Source of the DNA: Vicugna pacos
Lineage: Eukaryota > Chordata > Mammalia > Artiodactyla > Camelidae
Direction: 5' to 3'
DNA: 64,000 nucleotides
Assembly: GCF_048564905.1 (NCBI RefSeq)
Contig: NW_027328721.1
Span: 37,406,870 to 37,470,869, forward strand
The notes beneath the pieces are model-generated. The model ran no database searches and had not been told where the DNA came from. It saw only the letters and a program-made list of their open reading frames with translations. Shown piece after piece: positions 50,201 to 60,480 of this stretch (position 1 is the first letter of the stretch; every line of letters starts with the position of its first letter). A program made the translations under genes and the position numbers.

Positions 50201-53200
50201 CAGGATTACCCAGTGACAGAGGCTGTCTCCCCAAGGTCAGGGAAGGAATTTCTCGGCTTCCCCGAACAGGGAACACCTGTGAATGAAGAGAGCTGCGTGG
50301 AATTGTCTCTCGAGCTCCCCCACGCACTGACAATGGTTCCGGAATCCTGAGCGTGGGGAGGTTCCCCCAACGATCAGCAGTGCGTGGGTTCAAACGGAAA
50401 GCCTATGCTCGTCTCCCCTGTGGGTTTTCCTAATATCTCTCTGCCAGGGAAATCTAGGGGAGATTGAAGGATATCCCAGTATCAGAGTCTGCCTCCCCAA
50501 AGTCAGGGAAGTTATTTCTCTGACTTCCCCGAACAGGGAACACCTGTGACTGAAGAGAGCTGCGTGGAGTTGTCTCTCGGGCTCCCCACGCACTGACAAT
50601 GGTTCCGGAATCCTGAGCGTGGGGCGGTTCCACCAACGGTCGGCAGCGCGTGTGTTCTAACGGAAAGCTTATGCTCTTCTCCCCTGAGAATTTTACTAAT
50701 GTCTCTGTGCCAGGGAATGCTAAGGGGGTTTCCAGGATATCCAAGTGTCAGAGTCTACCTCCCCAAGGTCAGGAAATGTATATCTGTGACTTCCCTGAAC
50801 AGGGAACACCTGTGACTGAAGAGAGCTGCGTGGAGTTGTCTCTCGAGCTCCCCACGCTCTGACAATGGTTCCGGAATCCTGAGCGTGGGGAGGTTCCACC
50901 AACGGTCGGCAGCGCTTGGATTCGAACGGAATGCCCAAGCTCGTCTCCCCTGAGGGTTTTTCTAATGTCCCTGTGCCAGGGAATGCTAGGGGTGTTTGCA
51001 GGTGATCCCAGTGACTGAGGCTGCCTCCCCAAGGCCAGGGAAGGTATTTCTCGGACTTCCCCGAAGAGGGAACACCTGTGAGTGAAGAGAGCTGCGTGGA
51101 GTTGTCTCTCGAGCTCCCCGATGCACTAACAATGGTTCCGGAATCCTGAGCGTGGGGATGTTCCACCAAAGTTCGGCAGCGCGTGGGTTCTAACGGAAAG
51201 CCTGAGCTCGTCTACACTGAGGGTTTTCCTAATGTCTCTGTGCCAGGGAATGCTAGGGGGGATTGCAGGATATCCCAGTGACAGAGGCTGCCTCCCCATG
51301 GTCCGGGAAGATATTTCTCGGACTTCCCCGAATAGGGAACACCTGTGACTGAAGAGAGCTGCGTTGAGTTGTCTCTCGAGATCTCCCACGCACTGACAAT
51401 GTTTCCGGAATCCTGAGCGTGGGGAGGTTCCACCAACGGTCGGCAGCGCGTGGGTTGTAACGGAAAGCCTGAGCTCATCTACCCTGAGTGTTTTCCTAAT
51501 GTCTCTGTGCCAGGGAATGTTAGGGGTGTTTGCAGGATATCCCAGTGACAGTGGCTGCCTCCCCAAGGTCAGGGAAGGTATTTCTCGGACTTCCCCGAAC
51601 AGGGAACACCTGTGACTGAAGAGAGCTGCGTGGATTTGTCTCTCGAGCTCCCCCACGCACTGACAATTGTTCCGGAATCCTGAGCGTGGGGAGGTTCCAC
51701 CAAAGTTCGGCAGCGCTTGGGTTCTAACGGAATGCCTAATTTCGTCTCCCCTGAGGGTTTTCCTAATGTCTCTGTGCCAGGGAATGCTAGGGGGTTTGCA
51801 GGATATCCCAGTGTCAGAGTCTGCCTCCTCAACGTCAGGGAAGGTATTTCTCAGACTTCCCCGAACAGGGAACACCTGTGACTGAAGAGAGCTGCGTGGA
51901 GTTGTCTCTCGAGCTCCCCCACGCACTGACAATGGTTCCGGAATCCTGAGCGTTGGGAGGTTCCACTAACGTTTGGCAGCGCGTGGGTTCTAACGGAAAG
52001 CCTAAGCTCGTCTCCCCTGAGGGTTTTCCTAATGTCTCTGTGCCAGGGAATGCTAGGGGTGTTTACAGGATATCCCAGTGACAGAGGCTGCCTCCCCAAG
52101 ATCAGGGAAGGTATTTTTCGGACTTCCCCGAACAGGGAACACCTGTGACTGAAGAGAGCTGCGTGGAGTTTTCTCTCGAGCTCCCCCACGCAGTGACAAT
52201 GTTTCTGGAATCATGAGCGTGGGGAGGTTCCACCATCGTTCGGCAGCGCGTGGGTTCTAACGGAATGCCTAATTTCCTATCCCCTGGGGTTCTTCCTAAT
52301 GTCTCTGTGCCAGCGAATGCTAGTGGGTTTTGCAGGTATCCCACTGTCAGAGGCTGCCTCCTCAAGGTCAGGGAAGGTATTTCTCGGACTTCCCCGAACA
52401 GGGAACACCTGTGACTGAAGAGAGCTTCGTGGATTTATCTCTCGAGATCCCCCACGCACTGACAATTGTTCCGGAATCCTGAGTGTGGGGAGGTTCCACC
52501 AACTTTCGTCAGCGCGTGGGTTCTAACGGAATGCCTAAGTTCGTCTCCCCTGAGGGTTTTCCTAATATCTCTGTGCCAGGGAATGCTAGGGGTGTTTGCA
52601 AGATATCCCAGTGATAGAGGCTGCCTCCCCAAGGTCAGGGAAGGTATTTCTCGGACTTCCCCGAACAGGGAACACCTGTGACTGGAGAGAGCTGCGTGGA
52701 GTTGTCTCTCGAGCTCCCCCACGCACTGACAATGGTTCCGGAATCCTGAGCGTGGGGAGGTTCCACCAACGGTCGGCAGCGCGTGGGTTAACGGAAAGCC
52801 TAAGCTCGTCTCCCCAGAGGGTTTTCCTAATATCACTGTGCCAGGGAATGCTAAGGGTGTTTGCAGGATATCCCAGTGACAGAGGCTGCCTCCTCAAGGT
52901 CAGGGAAGATATTTCTCGGACTTCCCCGAACAGGGAACACCTGTGACTGAAGAGAGCTGCGTGGAGTTGTCTCTCGAGCTCCCCCACGCACTGACAATTG
53001 TTCCGGAATCCTGAGCGTGGGGAGGTTCCACCAACGGTCGGCAGCGCGTGGGTTCTAACGGAAAGCATAAGCTCGTCTCCCTTGAGGATTTTCCTAATAT
53101 CTCTGTGCCAGGGAATGCTAGGGGGGTTTGCAGGATATCCCAGTGACAGAGGCTGCCTCCCCAAGTTCAGGGAAGGTTTTTCTCGGACTTCCCCAAACAG

Positions 53201-53953
53201 GGAACACCTGTGACTGAAGAGAGCTGCGTGGAGTTGTCTCTCGAGCTCCCCCACGCACTGACATTGGTTCCGGAATCCTGAGCGTGGGGAGGTTCCACCA
53301 ACGGTCGGCAGCGCGTGGGTTCTAACGGAAAGCCTAAGCACGTCTCCCCTGAAGGTTTTCCTAATTTCTCTGCGCCAGGGAATGCTAGGGGGGTTTGCAG
53401 GATATCCCAGTGACAGAGGCTGCCTCCCCAAGGTCAGGGAAGGTATTTCTCGGACTTCCCCGAACAGGGAACACCTGTGACTGAAGAGAGCTGCGTGGAG
53501 ATGTCTCTCGAGCTCCCCCACGCACTGACAATGGTTCCGGAATCCTGAGCCTTGGAGTTTCCACCAACGTTCGACAGCGCGTGGGTTCTAACGGAATGCA
53601 TAAACTCGTCTCCCCTGAGTGTTTTCCTCATGTCTCTGTGCCAGGGAATGCTAGGGGGTTTTGCAGGATATCCCAGTGACAGAGGCTGCCTCCCCAAGGT
53701 CAGGGAAGGTATTTCTCCGACTTCCCCGAACAGGGAACACCTGTGACTGAAGAGAGCTGCGTGGAGTTGTCTCTCGAGCTCCCCCACGCACTGACAATTG
53801 TTCCGGAATGCTGAGCTTGGGGAGGTTCCACCAATCGTCGGCAGCGGTTTGGTTCTAACGGAACGCCTAAGTTCGTCTCCCCTGAGTGTTTTCCTAATTT
53901 CTCTGTGCCAGGGAATGCTAGGGGGTTTTGCAGGATATCCCAGTGTCAGAGGC
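47245..53953. repeat. Higher-order repeat D, copy 2 (shorter by 16 monomers)
   Basis: This is the partner of 36171-47020. An extra matching half-monomer at 47245-47370 aligns with about 35780-35905 at 11,467 bp, implying one further monomer missing here near 47300. The right edge near 53953 is sharp: copy 1 continues with CTGCCTCCTCAACGTC while this copy jumps to a CTACCTCCCCAAGG monomer that repeats the 53150 region. Confidence 0.88.
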
Positions 53954-56900
53954 TACCTCCCCAAGGTCAGGGAAGGTTTTTCTCGGACTTCCCCAAACAG
54001 GGAACACCTGTGACTGAAGAGAGCTGCGTGGAGTTGTCTCTCGAGCTCCCTCACGCACTGACATTGGTTCCGGAATCCTGAGCATGGGGAGGTTCCACCA
54101 ACGGTCGGCAGCGCGTGGGTTCTAACGGAAAGCCTAAGCTCGTCTCCCCTGAAGGTTTTCCTAATTTCTCTGCGCCAGGGAATGCTAGGGAGGTTTGCAG
54201 GATATCCCAGTGACAGAGGCTGCCTCCCCAAATTCAGGGAAGGTATTTCTCGGACTTCCCCGAACAGGGAACACCTGTGACTGAAGAGATCTGCGTGGAG
54301 ATGTCTCTCGAGCTCCCCCACGCACTGAAAATGGTTCCGGAATCCTGAGCCTACGAGGTTCCACCAACGTTCGGCAGCGCGTGGGTTCTAACAGAATGCC
54401 TAAACTCGTCTCCCCTGAGTGTTTTCCTCATGTCTCTGTACCAGGGAATGCTAGGGGTGTTTGTGGGTTATCCCAGTGACAGAGGCTGCCTCCCCAAGGT
54501 CAGGGAAGGTATTTCTCGGACTTCCCCGAACAGGGAACACCTGTGACTTAATAGAGCTGCATGGAATTGTCTCTCGAGCTCCCCCACGCACTGACAATGG
54601 TTCCGGAGTCCTGAGCGTGGGGAGTTTCCACCTACGTTCGGCAGCGCGTGGGTTCTAACGGAATGCCTAAGCTCGTCTCCCCTGAGGGTTTTCCTAATGT
54701 CTCTGTGCCAGGGAATGCTAGGGGGTTTTGCAGGATATCCCAGTGACAGAGGCTGCCTCCCCAAGGTCAGGGAATGTATTTCTCGGACTTCTCCGAACAG
54801 GGAACACCTGTGACTGAAGAGAGCTGCGTGGAGTTGTCTCTCGAGCTCCACCACGCACTGACAATGGTTCCGGAATCCTGAGCGTGGGGAGGCTCCACCA
54901 AAGTTCGGCAGCGCTTGGGTTCTAACGGAATGCCTAAGTTCGTCTCCCCTGAGGGTTTTCCTAATGTCTCTGTGCCAGGGAATGCTAGGGGATTTGCAGG
55001 ATATCCCAGTGTCAGAGGCTGCCTCCTCAACGTCAGGGAAGTTATTTCTCGGACTTCCCCGAACAGGGAACACCTGTGACTGAAGAGAGCTGCGTGGAGT
55101 TGTCTCTCGAGCTCCCCCACGCACTGACAATTGTTCCGGAATCCTGAGCGTGGGGAGGTTCCGCCAACGGTCGTCAGCACGTGGGTTCTAACGGAAAGCC
55201 TAAGCTCGTCTACCCTGAGGTTTTTCCTATTTTGTCTGTGCCAGGGAATGCTAGGGGGATTTGCAGGATATCCCAGTGACAGAGGCTGCCTCCCCAAGGT
55301 CAGGGAAGGTATTTCTCGGACTTCCCCGAACAGGGAACACCTGTGACTGAAGAGAGCTGCGTGGAGTTGTCTCTCGAGCTCCCCCACGCACTGACAATTG
55401 TTCCGGAATCCTGAGCGTGGGGAGGTTCCACCAACGGTCGGCAGCGCGTGGGTTCTAACTGAAAGCCTAAGCTCGTCTTCCCTGAGGTTTTTCCTAATGT
55501 CTCTATGCCAGGGAATGCTAGGGGGTTTTGCAGGTTATCCCAGTGACCGAGGCTGCCTCCCCAAGGTCAGGGAAGTTATTTTTCATACTTCCCCGAACAG
55601 GGAACACCTGTGACTGAAGAGAGCTGCGTGGAGTTGTCTCTCGAGCTCCCCCACGCACTGACAAATTTCCGGAATCCTGAGCGTGGGGAGGTTCCACCAA
55701 CGGTCGGCTGCGCGTGGGTTCTAACGGAAAGCCTAAGCTCGTCTCCCCTGAGGGTTTTCCGAATGTCTGTGTGCCAGGGAATGCTAGGGGGGTTTGCAGG
55801 ATATCCCAGTGACAGAGGCTGCCTCCCCAAGGTCAGGGAAGGTATTTCCCGGACTTCCCCGAAAAGGGAACACCTGTGACTGAAGAGAGCTGCGTGGAGT
55901 TGTCTCTCGAGCTCCACCACGCACTCACAATGGTTCCGGAATCCTGAGCGTGGGGAGGTTCCACCAACGGTCGTCAGCGCGTGGGTTCTAACGGAAAGCC
56001 TAAGCTCGTCTCCCCTGAGGGTTTTACTAATGTCTCTGTGCCAGGGAATGCTAGGGGGGTTTGCAGGATATCCCAGTGTCAGAGGCTGCCTCCCCAAGGT
56101 CAGGGAAGTTATTTCTCGGACTTCCCCGAACAGGGAACACCTGTGACTGAAGAGAGCTGCGTGGAGTTGTCTCTCGAGCTCCCCCACGCACTGAAAATGG
56201 TTCCGGAATCCTGAGCGTGGGGAGGTTCCACCAACGGTCGGCAGCGCGTGGGTTCTAACGGAATGCCTAAGTTCGTATACCCTGAGAGTTTTCCTAATGT
56301 CTCTGTGACAGGGAATGCAAGGGGGGTTTGCAGGATATCCCAGTGAAAGTGGCTGCATCCCCAAGGTCAGGGAATGTATTTCTCGGACTTCCCCGAACAG
56401 GGAACACCTGTGACTGAAGAGAGCTGCGTGGAGTTGTCTCTCGAGCTCCCCCACGCACTGACAATGATCCCGGAATCCTGAGCGTGGGGAGGTTCCACCA
56501 AAGGTGGGCAGCGCGTTGGTTCTAACGGAATGCCTAAGCACATCTCCCCTGAGGCTTTTCCTAATATCTCTGTGCCAGGGAATGCTAGGGGGGATTGCAG
56601 GATATCCCAATAAAGGAGGCTGCCTCCCCAAAAACAGGGAAGATATTTCTCAGACTTCCCCGAGCAGGGAAAACCTGTGACTGAAGAGAGCTGCGTGGAG
56701 TTCTCTCTCGAGCTCCACCACGCACTGACAATGGTTCCGGAATCCTGAGCGAGGGGAGGTTCCACCAACGGTCGGCAGCGCGTGGGTTCTAACGGAAAGC
56801 CTAAGCTCGACTCCCCTGAGGGTTTTCCTAATATCTCTGTGCCAGGGAATGCTAGGGGGGTTTGCAGGATATCCCAGTGTCAGAGGCTGCCTCCCCAAGT

Positions 56901-57110
56901 TCAGGGAAGGTATTTCTCGGACTTCCCCGAACAGGGAAAACCTGTGACTGAAGAGAGATGCGTGGAGTTGTCTCTCGTGCTCCACCACGCACTGACAATG
57001 GTTCCGGAATCCTGAGCGTGGGGAGGTTCCACCAACGGTCGGCAGCGCGTGGGTTCTAACGGAAAGCCTAAGCTCGTCTCCCCTGAGGGTTTTCCTAATA
57101 TCTCTGTGCC
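53954..57110. repeat. Ordinary satellite monomers with a local trimer duplication
   Basis: About twelve monomers close to the general consensus. The first part, about 53954-54365, repeats 53155-53565 at 800 bp (three monomers), sharing GGTTTTTCTCGGACTTCCCC, CCCCAAACAGGG and the CCTGAGCC variant. Others resemble single monomers of block D, for example the GGTCGTCAGCACGTGGG type at 55168 (compare 40241, 48773 and 49844). No large higher-order partner was found within the window. Confidence 0.78.
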
Positions 57111-58345
57111 AGGGAAAGCTTGAGGGGTTTGCAGGATATCCCAGTGACAGTGGCTGCCTCCCCAAGGTCAGGGAATGTATTTCTCGGACTTACCCGAGCA
57201 GGGAACACCTGTGACTTAAGAGAGCCACATGGAGTTGTCTCTCGAGATCCCCCAGTCAATGACAATTGTTCCGGAATCCTGAGCGTGTTGTGGTTCCAAG
57301 AACTGTCGGCAGCGCGTGTGTAATAAGGGAATGCCTGTGCTCGTCTCCCCTGAGTGTTTTCCTCAATTCTCTGTGCCAGGGAATGCTGGGGGGGTTGCAG
57401 GAAATCCCAGTGACAGAGGCTGCTTCCCGAAGTTCAGGGAAATTATTTCTCGGACTTCCCAGGGCAGGGGACTCCTGTGACTGAAGAGAGCTGCGTGGAG
57501 TTGTCTCTCGAGCTCCCCCACTCAATGACAATGTTTCCGGAATCCTGAGCTTGGGGAGGTTCCATCAACGGTCGGCAGCGCATGGGTTCTAAAGGAAAGC
57601 CTGTGCTCGACTCCCCTGAGGGTTTTCCTCAATTCTCTGTGCCAGGGAATGCTGGGGGGGTTGCAGGTAATCCCAGTGACAGAGGCTGCCTCCCCAAGGT
57701 CAGGGAAGTTATTTCTCGGACTTCCCATATCAGGGAACACCTGTGAATGAAGCAAGCTGCGTGGAGTTGTCTCTGGAGCTTCCATACTCAATGAATATTG
57801 TTGCGGAATCCAGAGCGTGGGGAGGTTCCATCAACGGTCGACAGCGCGTGGGTTCTAAGGGAATGCCTGTGCTGGTCTCCCCTGAGGGTTTTCCTCATAT
57901 CTCTGTGCCCGGGAATGCTAGGGGGGGTTGCAGGAAATTCCAGTGACAGAGGCTGTCTCCCCAAGGTCAGGGAAGATTTTTCTCGGACTACCCCGTGCAG
58001 GGAATACCTGTGACTGAAGAGAGCTGCGTGGAGTTTTCTCTCGAGCTCCCCCACTCAATGACTATTGTTCCGGGATCATGAGTGTGGGGAGGTTCCACCA
58101 AGGTCGGCAGCACTTGGGTTCTAAAGGAATGCATGTGCTCGTCTCCCCTGAGGGTTTTCCTCATTCTCTCTGCCAGGGAATGCTAGGGGGGGTTGCAGGA
58201 AAACCCAGTGTCAGAGGCTGCCTCCCTAAGGTCAGGGAATGTATTTCTCGGACTTCCCCGAACAGGGAACACCTGTGACTGAAGAGAGCTGCGTGGAGTT
58301 GTCTCTCGAGCTCCCGCACTCAATGACAATGGTTCCGGAATACTG
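57111..58345. repeat. Diverged satellite subfamily, block F1
   Basis: These four to five monomers keep the landmark order but differ at many positions: CTCAATGACAAT instead of GCACTGACAAT, CCTGTGCTCGTCTCC instead of CCTAAGCTCGTCTCC, TTTTCCTCAATTCTCTG, GGGGGGTTGCAGGAAATCCC and CTAAGGGAATGCC. They are the most divergent units of the window yet share variants with 59508-60480. They look like an older or separately evolving subfamily embedded in ordinary monomers. Confidence 0.85.
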
Positions 58346-59507
58346 AGCGTGGGGAGGTACCACCAACGGTCGTCAGCGCCTGGGTTCTAACGGAAAGCCT
58401 AAGCTCGTCTCCCCTGAGGGTTTTCCTAATGTCTCTGTGCCAGGGAATGCTAGGGGGGTTTGCAGGATATCCCAGTGACAGAGGCTGCCTCCCCTAGTTC
58501 AGGGAAGGTATTTCTCGGACTTCCCCGAACAGGGAACACCTGTGACTGAAGAGAGTGCGTGGAGTTGTCTCTCGAGCTCCCCCACGCACTGACAATGGTT
58601 CCGGAATTCTGAGCGTGGGGAGGTTCCCCAACGGTCGGCAGCGCGTGGGTTCTAACGGAATGCATAAGCTCGTCTCCCCTGAGGGTTTTCCTAATGTCTC
58701 TCTGCCAGGGAATGCTAGGGGAGTTTGCAGGATATCCCAGTGACAGAGGCTGCCTCCCCAAGATCAGGGAAGGTATTTCTCAGACTTCCCTGAACAGGGA
58801 ACACCTGTGACTGAAGAGAGCTGTGTGGAGTTGTCTCTCGAGCTCCCACACGCACTGACAATGGTTCCGGAATCCTGAGCGTGGGGAGGTTCCACCAACG
58901 GTCGGCAGCGCGTGGGTTCTAACGGAAAGCCTAAGCTCGTCTCCCCTGAGGCTTTTCCAAATGTCTCTGTGCCAGGGAATGCTAGGACGGTTTGCAGGAT
59001 ATCCCAGTGACAGATGCTGCCTCCCCAAGGTCAGGGAAAGTATTTCTCGGACTTCCCCGAACAGGGAACACCTGTGACTGAAGAGAGCTGCGTGGAGTTT
59101 TCTCTCGGGCTCGCCCACGCACTGACAATGGTTCCGGAATCCTGAGCGTGGGGAGGTTCCACCAACGGTCTGCTGCGTGTGGATTCTAACGGAAAGCCTA
59201 AGCTCGTCTCCCCTGAGGGTTTTCCTAATGTCTCTGTGCCAGGGAATGCTAGGGGGGTTTGCAGGATATCCCAGTGACAGAGGCTGCCTCCACAAGGTCA
59301 GGGAACGTATTTCTCGGACTTCCCCGAACAGGGAACACCTGTGACTGAAGAGAGCTGCGTGGAGTTGTCTCTCGAGCTCCACCACGCACTGACAATGTTT
59401 CCGGAATCCTGAGCGAGGGGAGGTTCCACCAACGGTCGGCAGCGCGTGGGTTCTAACGGAAAGCCTAAGCTCGTCTCCCCTGAGGCTTTTCCTAATATCT
59501 CTGTGCC
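58346..59507. repeat. Ordinary monomers between the two diverged blocks
   Basis: About four monomers of near-consensus type lie between F1 and F2, including one with GGTCTGCTGCGTGTGG near 59167. The return from diverged to ordinary monomers is abrupt, within one unit on each side. Confidence 0.8.
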
Positions 59508-60480
59508 AGGGAATGCTTGAGGGGTTTGCAGGATATCCCAGTGACAGTGGCTGCCTCCCCAAGGTCAGGGAATGTATTTCTCGGACTTACCCGAGCAGGG
59601 AACACCTGTGACTTAAGAGAGCCGCATGGAGTTGTCTCTCGAGATCCCCCATTCAATGACAATTGTTCCGGAATCCTGAGCGTGGTGTGGTTCCAAGAAT
59701 TGTTGGCAGCGCGTGTGTAATAAGGGAATGCCTGTGCTCGTCTCCCCTGAGTGTTTTCCTCAATTCTCCGTGCCAGGGAATGCTGGGGGGGTTGCAGGAA
59801 ATCCCAGTGACAGAGGCTGCTTCCCGAAGTTCAGGGAAATTATTTCTCGGACTTCCCAGGGCAGGGGACTCCTGTGACTGAAGAGAGCTTCGTGGAGTTG
59901 TCTCTCGAGCTCCCCCACTCAATGACAATGTTTCCGGAATCCTGAGCGTGGGGAGGTTCCCCCAACTGTCGGCAGCGCATGGGTTCTAAGGGAATAACTG
60001 TGCTCGACTCCCCTGAGGGTTTTCCTAATGTCTCTGTGCCAGGGAATGCTAGGGGTGGTTGCAGGAGAACCCAGTGTCAGAGGCTGCCTCCCTAAGGTCA
60101 GGGAATGTATTTCTCGGACTTCCCCGAACAGGGAACACCTGTGACTGAAGAGAGCTGCGTGGAGTTGTCTCTCGAGCTCCCGCACTCAATGACAATGGTT
60201 ACGGAATCCTGAGCGTGGGGAGGTTCCACCAACGATCGGCAGCGCGTGGGTTCTAACGGAATTCCTGTGCTCGGCTCCCCTGAGGGTTTTCATATTGTCT
60301 CTGTGCCAGGGAATGCTAGGGGTGTTTGCAGGAAATCCCTGTGACAGAGGATGCCTCCCCAAGTTCAGGGAAGTTATTTCTCGGACTTCCCCGATCAGGG
60401 AACACCTGTGACTGAAGTGAGCTGCGTGGAGTTGTGTCTCGAGCTCCCCCACGCAATGACAATGTTTCCGGAATCCTGAG
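59508..60480. repeat. Diverged satellite subfamily, block F2
   Basis: Matches block F1. The spacing is 2,397 bp from about 59508 to 59940 (partner 57111-57543) and about 1,864 bp around 60060-60200 (partner 58195-58335). The step of 533 bp means two monomers of F1 are missing here. Shared markers are GCTTGAGGGGTTTGCAGG, GTGTGTAATAAGGGAATGCC, CCCAGGGCAGGGGACTCC and CCCTAAGGTCAGGGAATG. From about 60200 monomers drift back to the ordinary type. Confidence 0.82.
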
